Part shown: piece after piece, positions 25,562 through 33,413 of the stretch
How the letters are laid out: every line of letters starts with the position of its first letter
How positions within the stretch are numbered: the stretch's first letter is position 1
Source of the DNA: JBKEAJ01 sp047975005
Lineage (GTDB): Bacteria; Bacteroidota; Bacteroidia; Bacteroidales; Prolixibacteraceae
Length of the DNA stretch: 64,000 nt
Direction of reading: 5' to 3'
Assembly: GCA_047975005.1 (NCBI GenBank)
Contig: JBKECW010000119.1
Span: 1 to 64,000, forward strand
Made by a program: the position numbers and the translations under genes
Notes under the pieces: generated by a model
Told to the model about the DNA's origin: nothing
The model's database searches: none
Seen by the model: the letters and a program-made list of their open reading frames with translations, nothing else

Positions 25562-26869
25562 CTACTTCTTTCTCATAAAGATATTTATCGGCACGCCCGA
25601 GAAATCAAAATGTTCGCGCATCTTATTTTCTAAAAACCGCTTGTAGGGTTCTTTGACATATTGTGGCAGGTTACAATAAAAAGCAAAACTCGGAGTGTAG
25701 GTGGGTAACTGTGTTACGTATTTAATTCTTACATACTTACCCTTTAGTGCCGGTGGCGGATTTTGATTTATTACCTCAAGCATCACGTCGTTAAGCTCTG
25801 ATGTCTTGATTTTCTTAGTCCTATTCTTAAAAACATCCATTGCTACTTCCAAAGCCTTGTGTATCCTCTGCTTTGTAAGTGCCGAGATAAATACAATCGG
25901 AATATCTGTAAATGGAGCAGTACGTTCCAATATCGCTTTGGTGAATACATTGGTGGAGCTATTATCTTTTTCTACCAAATCCCATTTATTGACCAATATC
26001 ACAACGCCTTTGTTGTTCTTCTTCATCAAGTGGAAAATGCTTAAATCTTGTGCTTCCACACCTCGCTCGGCATCAATCATTAACAGGCAAACATCCGAGT
26101 GCTCAATGGCTCTGACAGACCTCAACACCGAATAGTATTCTAAGTCTTCGTGCACCTTGCTTTTTTTTCTTAGTCCGGCGGTGTCAGTTATGTAAAATTC
26201 GTAGTTGAACTTATTGTACTTGGTTTCTATAGAGTCGCGTGTAGTTCCGGCAACATCTGTAACTATATGCCTATCTTCGCCTATCAGAGCATTAATAAAC
26301 GATGACTTTCCTGCGTTGGGTCTCCCTACAACACAAATTCGTGGAATATGGCCGTCGTCTACCTCCGTGGCTTCTTTGGGAAACACTTTTATCACAGCGT
26401 CGAGCAGGTCGCCAGTTCCACTACCGTTCATTGCCGAAATAGCATACAGCTCGCCAAAGCCTAAGCCGTAAAACTCCATCGCCTCGTTGGTATGTATGGG
26501 TGTGTCTACCTTATTTGCCACTAACACAACAGGCTTGGTCTGGCGGCGTAGCATATTTGCAATGGCATCATCGAGGTCGGTAATACCGTTTTGGACGTCA
26601 ACCATAAACAAAATAACATCAGCCTCGTCAATAGCCAGTGCTACCTGCTTTCTGATTTCTCCTTCAAACACGTCGTCGGAGTTGGTTACGTATCCTCCCG
26701 TATCTATGACTGAAAACGGAACTCCTGTCCAGTCAGACTTGCCGTACTGTCTGTCACGAGTAACTCCCGCAACCTCGTCTACAATGGCATGACGCATTCC
26801 GGTCAACCTATTAAAAAGGGTTGATTTACCAACATTTGGTCTTCCTACTATGGCTATTATATTGCTCAT
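25562..26869 (-). CDS. der: Ribosome biogenesis GTPase Der
   Basis: A 435-residue double GTPase needed for 50S subunit assembly. Two complete G domains are visible, each with G1 (GRPNVGKST near residue 8; GRPNAGKSS near 182), G3 (DTGG and DTAG) and G4 (NKVD and NKWD), then a C-terminal KH-like domain with the basic FLENKMREHF segment. Length is normal. It starts 3 bp after era ends; the two ribosome-assembly GTPases form one operon transcribed from the promoter at 27779-27786. Confidence 0.97.
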   Translation of the reverse strand: MSNIIAIVGRPNVGKSTLFNRLTGMRHAIVDEVAGVTRDRQYGKSDWTGVPFSVIDTGGYVTNSDDVFEGEIRKQVALAIDEADVILFMVDVQNGITDLDDAIANMLRRQTKPVVLVANKVDTPIHTNEAMEFYGLGFGELYAISAMNGSGTGDLLDAVIKVFPKEATEVDDGHIPRICVVGRPNAGKSSFINALIGEDRHIVTDVAGTTRDSIETKYNKFNYEFYITDTAGLRKKSKVHEDLEYYSVLRSVRAIEHSDVCLLMIDAERGVEAQDLSIFHLMKKNNKGVVILVNKWDLVEKDNSSTNVFTKAILERTAPFTDIPIVFISALTKQRIHKALEVAMDVFKNRTKKIKTSELNDVMLEVINQNPPPALKGKYVRIKYVTQLPTYTPSFAFYCNLPQYVKEPYKRFLENKMREHFDFSGVPINIFMRKK

Positions 26870-26872
26870 CTC

Positions 26873-27757
26873 TTAATTAAAATCGTAGCCAAAATCACGA
26901 AGAGAGCGCTCATCTTTGCGCCAGTCTTCCTTAACCTTGACATATAGTTGTAAATATATTTTCTTGGCAAAAAACTCCTCTAGGTCTGCCCTTGCTTCTG
27001 TGCCTACTCTTTTCAGCTTTTGCCCTTTGTGTCCAATTATGATGCCTTTCTGCGTATTCCGTTCTACAAAAATTATCGCTCTAATATGAATAATGTCAGC
27101 GGCTTCCTTAAATTCCTCTACCTTTATCTCTACCGCATAGGGTATCTCTTTTTTGTAGTGAATCAATATTTTCTCCCTTACTATCTCCTCAACAAAAAAA
27201 CGCTCGTTCCTGTCGGTCAGCGCATCCTTCTCGAAGAAAGGCGGAGACTCGGGAAGAAGCTCCAATATTTTATCGAAAATCGGACTTATATTGAACTTAC
27301 GAAGAGCAGATATAGGTACAATATAAGCATTAGGAAAAGTCGTTTCCCAGAAGCTATACTTCTCGTTGATTTCCGCTTCATTAGAGTTGTCAATCTTATT
27401 TATTACAAGGATTATAGGCACTCCTGCATTCTTACATTTCTCTATGTAGTCGGCATTTTTATCCTGAGTTTCATAAATATCTGTTACATACAAAATCACA
27501 TCGGCATCACTCAATGCACTATTTACATAGTCCATCATCTGTTCCTGCAACCTGTACGCAGGCTTAAGAATACCCGGAGTGTCGGAATACACAATCTGAA
27601 AATCCTCACCATTCACTATCCCTTTAATCCGATGACGGGTAGTCTGCATCTTTGATGTGATAATAGACAACTTCTCGCCCACCAATGCATTCATCAATGT
27701 CGACTTACCAACGTTGGGATTACCTACAATATTCACAAATCCTGCTCTATGTGCCAT
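26873..27757 (-). CDS. era: GTPase Era
   Basis: Era is a GTPase that binds 16S rRNA near its 3' end during 30S assembly. G1 is GNPNVGKST, G3 DTPG and G4 NKID; the C-terminal half is a KH domain (GIIIGHKGQKLKRVG). I choose the ATG at 27757 (294 codons, MAHRAGFVNIVG). The frame stays open to a TTG at 27781, but that TTG falls inside a -7 promoter box, so those eight codons should not be transcribed. der follows 3 bp downstream. Confidence 0.97.
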   Translation of the reverse strand: MAHRAGFVNIVGNPNVGKSTLMNALVGEKLSIITSKMQTTRHRIKGIVNGEDFQIVYSDTPGILKPAYRLQEQMMDYVNSALSDADVILYVTDIYETQDKNADYIEKCKNAGVPIILVINKIDNSNEAEINEKYSFWETTFPNAYIVPISALRKFNISPIFDKILELLPESPPFFEKDALTDRNERFFVEEIVREKILIHYKKEIPYAVEIKVEEFKEAADIIHIRAIIFVERNTQKGIIIGHKGQKLKRVGTEARADLEEFFAKKIYLQLYVKVKEDWRKDERSLRDFGYDFN

Positions 27758-27778
27758 AATTCTATTAAAAGTAAGTTG

Positions 27779-27786
27779 CAAATATA
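27779..27786 (-). promoter_or_regulatory. -7 box of era-der operon
   Basis: Minus strand reads TATATTTG followed by C. Transcription should begin near 27772, about 15 nt before the era ATG at 27757. The 270 bp further upstream to nrdG hold only one small hairpin (GGGCT/AGCCC, about 27868-27883) and no gene. Confidence 0.55.
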
Positions 27787-28056
27787 CGAAGAATAAAATT
27801 GAGGGCAGGGTCTGGTCGACAAAGGTTTCCTTTATTACTTATTTACATGTTGACATTTCAGGATTTTGTCGGGCTCTCAAAAGCCCCTACTAATTGACAA
27901 GGATGATTGAATATTGCCTTAAGTTTACTCCTCCATATTTTCATTCTCAAACACATTGACCCAACGCAATACACTAGAATACAAAGTCAATGTGAATATT
28001 CGGAATAAACTAACTGTAAGAAACGTAGATTTTAAGAACTGAAAACACGTCCTCTC

Positions 28057-28569
28057 CTATCCAACAAGTATTGCCTTCCGCTTCCACAACACAAGCTTGC
28101 CTGCTGTCAGCGATTTCTGTACGTCGATTATTCGCTGATTGCTACTACCTCTAAACAGCAAATCAGAGTCGTGCAGTGCTTCCATGTACCTGCCGTCAAC
28201 AAGCACGTCGATATGAGGCAGGATTTTCGATAGGCGTTCAGAATGAACTATACTCTCGAAGACATATCCCGTGTAACACCATATATTTTTTTTAGTCTCA
28301 GCCTTAATCCTTTTGGCTAACTCAGTAAAACCGTCAATTTGCATCAGGGGATCGCCACCCGAGAAGGTAACACCAAAGAACTCTTCCTGCTTAATTATGT
28401 TTAATATGCTCTCAACAGAATGAGCAGTGCCACTCTTTGCATCCCACGACTGAGGATTGTGGCAGGCTTTGCATCTATGAGTGCAACCGGCACCATAGAC
28501 GGAGGTACGAAAGCCCGGTCCGTCTACGGTTGTGCCACGCACAATATCCAGTATTAACAAATCAGTCAT
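28057..28569 (-). CDS. nrdG: Anaerobic ribonucleotide reductase activating protein
   Basis: A 170-residue radical SAM activase. C29, C33 and C36 (CTHRCKAC) bind the 4Fe-4S cluster, DGPGFRTSVYGAGC precedes it and TFSGGDPL is the SAM-binding GGD motif. It creates the glycyl radical on NrdD, with which it overlaps by 8 bp, so the two are translated together. It is active only without oxygen, which fits an anaerobic or facultative life. Confidence 0.96.
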   Translation of the reverse strand: MTDLLILDIVRGTTVDGPGFRTSVYGAGCTHRCKACHNPQSWDAKSGTAHSVESILNIIKQEEFFGVTFSGGDPLMQIDGFTELAKRIKAETKKNIWCYTGYVFESIVHSERLSKILPHIDVLVDGRYMEALHDSDLLFRGSSNQRIIDVQKSLTAGKLVLWKRKAILVG

Positions 28570-30769
28570 GAATAACTCTATCTTTTAGCTCCGCCAATTT
28601 AGCCGCATTCCATCTATCGGTGGTTCCTACCAAATATCCTGTTATGCGTTGGAGGCAATCCATATTAGCACCACCACACTTCGGACACTCTTCCTGTCTT
28701 TCTTTAGCGTTTTCATGCCCGCAGTCCATGCATCGGTTGCGGTTATGATTGATCGATGCGTAGCCGATATTATATTTATCCATCATATCGACTATTGTCA
28801 TAATGGCTTCAGGATTGTGCGTTGCATCTCCATCCACTTCTGCATAAAAAATATGCCCTCCCCTCGTCAGCTCGTGGTATGGGGCTTCAGTCTTGGCTTT
28901 GTGCTGTGCGCTACAGTTGTAATAGACCGGCACATGGTTCGAATTTGTGTAATAATCCCTGTCAGTAACTCCTTTTATTTTGCCAAAATCTCTCTTATCT
29001 CTACCCGTAAATCGCCCTGAAAGTCCTTCGGCAGGTGTTGCCAACACGCTGTAATTATGATTATACTGCTCTGCAAAAGCATTGGCTTTATTCCTCATGT
29101 GAGTAATAATACTTAGCCCCAGCTCCTGAGATTTCTCGTCCTCACCGTGATGCTTGCCGACCAAGGCCACCAGAGCCTCTGCTAAACCGATATAACCAAT
29201 GCCCAAAGTCCCCTGATTAATAACCTTTTCTATGGTGTCTTCTCCTTTTAAATGCTCATTGTTTTCCCAAAGCATTGACATCAATAGCGGAAATTGCTTT
29301 GGAGCAGCTGTCTTCTGAAATTCAAATCTGTCATGCAATTGCAAGGCTGCTAAATCCAACATATTGTCCAGCTTAGTGAAGAATGCATCGATGCGCTCTT
29401 GCTCGCTCCCTGCATCTCTACACTCCAATGCCAAGCGTACAAGATTTATTGTAGAAAACGACAGATTCCCCCTACCAATGGATGTTTTCCTGCCAAAGCG
29501 GTTTTCAAATACCCGCGTACGGCACCCCATCGTTGCAACTTCATATTCATATCTTTTGGGGTCGTCAGCCCTCCAGTCTTCATGTTGATTGAAGGTAGCA
29601 TCGAGGTTCACAAAATTTGGAAAGAAACGTCGGGCGCTCACCTTACACGCAAGCTGGTATAAATCGTAATTTCTGTCCTCAGGCAGATAACTCACCCCCC
29701 TTTTCTTTTTCCATATTTGTATGGGAAATATTGCAGTAACACCACTACCAACGCCCTCATAAGTACTAGTTAGCAACGACTTAATAACACAACGACCTTC
29801 GGCAGAAGTGTCGGTCCCGTAGTTTATAGAGCTGAACACCACCTGATTACCTCCACGCGAATGAATTGTATTCATATTATGTATAAATGCCTCCATGGCC
29901 TGATGCACACGGACTACCGTGCGATTAACAGCATGTTGTATCACCCTCTCTTCGCCATTGAGTTCCCCTAGATCTCTTTTTACATAGTCATCTATTTCTA
30001 GTTCGTAAAGGTGCTTATAATCTTCGCCATTGACATTTTCTAAAATCCTCAGTTCTTCTACAAAACTCTTGCGTACAAAGGGCGCAAGGTAAAAGTCAAA
30101 GGCAGGAATAGCCTGACCTCCATGCATTTCATTTTGTGCAGTTTCAAGAGATATACACGCCAGCATACTTGCCGTTTCAATGCGCTTGGCAGGGCGAGAC
30201 TCTCCATGTCCGGCAACAAAGCCTTTGTTCAGTATGTGGTCTAACGGATGCTGAACACAGGTGAGACTTTTAGTAGGATAATAATCCTTGTCGTGAATAT
30301 GTATATAATTATTACGCATTGCCTCCTTCACGTCAAGTCGCAACTGATAATCGTCGATAAATGGCTTTATCGATTCGCTTGAGATTTTCATCATCATCCC
30401 CGCAGGAGTATCGGCATTCATATTAGCGTTCTCGCGAGTGATATCGTTCGATTTTGCCTCTATAATTTCCATATACACATTGTAGGTTTTAGCCTTGCGA
30501 GCCACATTGCGTTGATCGCGATAAGAGATATATTTCCTTGCAACCTCTTTGCGTGGACTATTCATTAGCTCCAATTCTACCCAATCTTGTATTTGCTCCA
30601 CTGTCATCTGCTCGTCTCCTTTGCAATAGATACGGTCACAGACACTTCTTATCAAGGGTGCATCCTCGCCCATATCTGTCTGCAACATTGCCTTACGGAT
30701 TGCCGTCATTATTTTCTCTTCATTAAACCCGACAACACGACCGTCTCTCTTTACTACTGTCTGAATCAT
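28562..30769 (-). CDS. nrdD: Anaerobic ribonucleoside-triphosphate reductase (class III)
   Basis: A glycyl-radical enzyme of about 735 residues that reduces ribonucleoside triphosphates to deoxyribonucleotides. An ATP-cone regulatory domain fills residues 1-90. Near the C-terminus are the zinc site CMDCGHENAKERQEECPKCGG and the glycyl radical loop RITGYLVGT. I use the ATG at 30769; a TTG two codons upstream is also open. nrdG overlaps its end by 8 bp. A leader of about 280 nt upstream contains a probable cobalamin riboswitch, so expression is probably lowered when vitamin B12 is plentiful. Confidence 0.97.
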   Translation of the reverse strand: MIQTVVKRDGRVVGFNEEKIMTAIRKAMLQTDMGEDAPLIRSVCDRIYCKGDEQMTVEQIQDWVELELMNSPRKEVARKYISYRDQRNVARKAKTYNVYMEIIEAKSNDITRENANMNADTPAGMMMKISSESIKPFIDDYQLRLDVKEAMRNNYIHIHDKDYYPTKSLTCVQHPLDHILNKGFVAGHGESRPAKRIETASMLACISLETAQNEMHGGQAIPAFDFYLAPFVRKSFVEELRILENVNGEDYKHLYELEIDDYVKRDLGELNGEERVIQHAVNRTVVRVHQAMEAFIHNMNTIHSRGGNQVVFSSINYGTDTSAEGRCVIKSLLTSTYEGVGSGVTAIFPIQIWKKKRGVSYLPEDRNYDLYQLACKVSARRFFPNFVNLDATFNQHEDWRADDPKRYEYEVATMGCRTRVFENRFGRKTSIGRGNLSFSTINLVRLALECRDAGSEQERIDAFFTKLDNMLDLAALQLHDRFEFQKTAAPKQFPLLMSMLWENNEHLKGEDTIEKVINQGTLGIGYIGLAEALVALVGKHHGEDEKSQELGLSIITHMRNKANAFAEQYNHNYSVLATPAEGLSGRFTGRDKRDFGKIKGVTDRDYYTNSNHVPVYYNCSAQHKAKTEAPYHELTRGGHIFYAEVDGDATHNPEAIMTIVDMMDKYNIGYASINHNRNRCMDCGHENAKERQEECPKCGGANMDCLQRITGYLVGTTDRWNAAKLAELKDRVIHD

Positions 30770-30904
30770 AATCAACTTCTTTTATTAAAACTACAATGAA
30801 GGCCCCTCTAAGACCAATACAACTATATACAGACGCATACTCGCCTAATTTTATCCTTCTCCCGAGAGCTTTGAAGCACTATAATATAGCAAGCGACGAC
30901 TCGT

Positions 30905-31047
30905 TTTGACTAGGCCTCTACTGCCTTTATACAGACATCTTCTCAATAATAATGCTTTGTCGAACAGTTCGCAAAACTCTCAGCTGTGGGGATAGTTTAA
31001 GACTTGCACCCGACTCCCTTGCAATCCTAAATTTCAGGATTGTCTTG
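30905..31047 (-). promoter_or_regulatory. Probable cobalamin riboswitch in the nrdDG leader
   Basis: Read on the minus strand, the leader has the core AAGGGAGTCGGGTGCAAGTC (31022-31003), then ACTATCCCCACAGCTGAGA (30996-30978), close to the conserved cobalamin riboswitch core. A 7-bp hairpin (CAATCCT/AGGATTG) precedes it, and a B12-box-like TGTCTGTATAAAGGCAG lies at 30937-30921. The 5' bases CTGC and AGACA pair with GCAG and TGTCT of that box, closing the outer stem. The usual GCCACTG segment is poorly conserved, so this may be a variant class. B12 riboswitches on B12-independent reductases are known in bacteria that also own the B12-dependent class II enzyme. Confidence 0.65.
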
Positions 31048-31053
31048 CAGAAG

Positions 31054-31061
31054 CAAATATA
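31054..31061 (-). promoter_or_regulatory. -7 box of nrdDG
   Basis: Minus strand reads TATATTTG followed by C. The predicted start near 31047 coincides with the 5' strand of the riboswitch's outer stem, which supports both calls. Confidence 0.55.
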
Positions 31062-31953
31062 AACACTTTACACAAGAATAAATAACACTTTTGGGGATTT
31101 TTTTTTCAAGACCTTGTTAATAAGTCTCCGAAATAAAAAACAACACACTAACAACCAGCCAACTAATTCTACAAGCCGAAAAAATGTTGCAAAAAAGTAC
31201 GATTTAACAATGATATTAATAAAAGAAGTTAACCATGCGGTAATTAAAAACACACTCAAATTACCACTATTCGATACAACCAAAACACAGCAACAGAAAT
31301 AAACTTCAAGCAAATATGCTGCAACTTTATATTTATTTCTGCCACCTTAATAAACAAAGTAACGCCAACGGACGGCAATACTAAATTCTGCATTTTGCAG
31401 AACTTAAAATTTTTGAGGCAGCCCTAAACTTATACAGAAGCATATTTCAGCCTAAACCTCAAAGCTACTCTACAAGGACAAATATAAAAAAAAGATTCTA
31501 GAGAAAGTAACAAGCGGGCAAGTTTTTTTTTCTTGACAAACCATTAAGGATCTCCGACAACACTCTGAATTTTGGCATTAATGGAAAGCATCAACACATT
31601 GAAGCATCGTCGTCCGAATACATAAAGGAGCCGCCATCAACTAAATATCTCCGAGTTGAACTAGAAAGCAATCAAAGCCGTCTTTTAAAACGAATCTATT
31701 ATGGAGCATAAACATAAGCAGCAGAACAAATACAAATAATGTGACACAACTCAATCGCTTCATATTAGATTTTATCCAAATAACACATCTTGCAAACTTA
31801 CAAATAAACTAACTTTGTTCTTCTAAAAGCAAATATACCAAAAGCAAGCGAAAAATATAGCGAAATCTAAAAACAAAAAGAAATCTGAAACCGCCCTTTT
31901 ATTAGGTGTCTAATTTATCTATACATTTAAGCCTATTATCCTCACAAGTTCAT
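31062..31953. other. Gene-free stretch between nrdDG and mpl
   Basis: About 890 AT-rich bases without a supportable ORF on either strand. It holds a perfect 7-bp hairpin, TTCTGCA/TGCAGAA (about 31386-31402), T-runs near 31100 and 31525, and no recognisable structured RNA, repeat copy or pseudogene. Confidence 0.6.
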
Positions 31954-31961
31954 TACCTTTG
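31954..31961 (+). promoter_or_regulatory. -7 box of mpl
   Basis: TACCTTTG followed by C is an exact -7 match. The predicted start near 31968 gives a leader of about 68 nt to the mpl ATG at 32036. Confidence 0.5.
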
Positions 31962-32035
31962 CATTCTCGTAGAGTTAAGACAGGATTAATACTAATGCTT
32001 TCATACTCTCAATTAACAATAAAACAGGCACATAT

Positions 32036-33397
32036 ATGCGGATTCATTTTATTGCAATAGGTGGCAGTGCAATGCATAATCTGGCCATTGCGCTACACAA
32101 GAAAGGCTTTGAGGTAAGTGGCAGCGACGATGCCGTATTCGAACCATCACGAAGCAGACTTGAGCACTACGGTTTGCTTCCCAAAGAACTCGGTTGGCAC
32201 CCCGAGGCTATTGACAAATCAACAGATGCCGTGATACTCGGAATGCACGCCCGCATCGACAACCCCGAGCTACTAAAAGCTAAGGAATTAGGGTTGAAAA
32301 TCTACTCTTACCCCGAATACCTCTACGAGCAAACCAAAGACAAACTACGGGTAGTCATTGGCGGTTCGCATGGCAAAACCTCTATAACCTCCATCATAAT
32401 GCATGTGCTGAAAGAGAACAATGTGGATTTTGACTATATGGTGGGCGCAAAATTAGAGGGCTTCGACACTATGGTGTCACTGAGGAAGGATAGTAAGATT
32501 GCAATTTTTGAAGGCGACGAGTACCTATCTTCGCCAATTGACCGCCGTCCGAAGTTTCACCTTTATCATCCGCATGTCGCACTGTTGAGCGGCATCGCAT
32601 GGGATCACATCAATGTCTTCCCCACTTTCGACAACTATTTGGAGCAATTTAGCATATTTGCAGAACTCATAGAACCAAAAGGCTCGTTATATTATTATGG
32701 AGGAGACAAACATTTGCAAGACATTACCAAGAACACACGCAAAGATATTCATGCAGAAGCATATACAGAGCATCCCTCGATTATAAGAAATGGACAGACT
32801 TTCTTGATAAACGCAGACAAAGAAATTGCAATTAAAATATTTGGAGAACATAACCTGCAAAACATCGCAGGTGCAAAACTAGTGTGTAATAAAATCGGCG
32901 TAGCAGATGAACAATTCTACAAAGCAATCAGTAGCTTTAGTGGTGCTGCTCGTCGCCTGCAACTATTGGCGTCAAACGATAAATGCAATGTGTATTATGA
33001 CTTTGCCCATTCGCCCTCAAAACTAGAAGCCACCACAAAAGCCGTGAAAAAACAGTTTACCGGCAGGAAACTTGTTGCAGTGATGGAACTCCACACCTTC
33101 AGCTCGCTAAAAAAAGAATTTCTGCCTCAATACAAAGGCTGCATGGACGAAGCAGATGAGGCTTTTGTGTACTTCGACCCAAAAACAATAGAACACAAAA
33201 AATTAGAACCAATAACTACGGAACAAGTAGAAAAAGCCTTCGCAAAAACAGACTTACAGGTATTCACCAATTCCGACAAACTTTTCGATACCCTTAGATC
33301 TAAATGTTGGAAAGATGCAAACCTCCTGCTTATGACTTCGGGAACTTTCTTCGGCAAAGACCTGCAAAAGATTGCCAACGAAACATGCAACATATAA
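32036..33397 (+). CDS. mpl: UDP-N-acetylmuramate:tripeptide ligase (Mpl)
   Basis: A 453-residue Mur ligase family enzyme that recycles cell-wall peptide by joining L-Ala-gamma-D-Glu-meso-DAP to UDP-MurNAc in the cytosol. HFIAIGGSAMHNLAIAL is the N-terminal UDP-binding signature that separates Mpl from MurC (which has GIGGxGMS). The ATP loop is GSHGKTS (110-116), EGDEYLSSPID is the Mpl-type metal site and DFAHSPSK marks the C-terminal domain. The S9 peptidase gene begins 16 bp after its stop. Confidence 0.93.
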   Translation: MRIHFIAIGGSAMHNLAIALHKKGFEVSGSDDAVFEPSRSRLEHYGLLPKELGWHPEAIDKSTDAVILGMHARIDNPELLKAKELGLKIYSYPEYLYEQTKDKLRVVIGGSHGKTSITSIIMHVLKENNVDFDYMVGAKLEGFDTMVSLRKDSKIAIFEGDEYLSSPIDRRPKFHLYHPHVALLSGIAWDHINVFPTFDNYLEQFSIFAELIEPKGSLYYYGGDKHLQDITKNTRKDIHAEAYTEHPSIIRNGQTFLINADKEIAIKIFGEHNLQNIAGAKLVCNKIGVADEQFYKAISSFSGAARRLQLLASNDKCNVYYDFAHSPSKLEATTKAVKKQFTGRKLVAVMELHTFSSLKKEFLPQYKGCMDEADEAFVYFDPKTIEHKKLEPITTEQVEKAFAKTDLQVFTNSDKLFDTLRSKCWKDANLLLMTSGTFFGKDLQKIANETCNI

Positions 33398-33413
33398 AAT
33401 CAATAAAGATACA

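Noticed and set aside
27868..27883. A terminator for nrdG
   Set aside because: The GGGCT/AGCCC hairpin is short and not followed by a T-run on the minus strand.
30783..30900. A terminator-type expression platform behind the riboswitch
   Set aside because: GAGGCC and GGCCTT segments could pair over a long distance, but no hairpin followed by a T-run is present, so the mode of control stays open.
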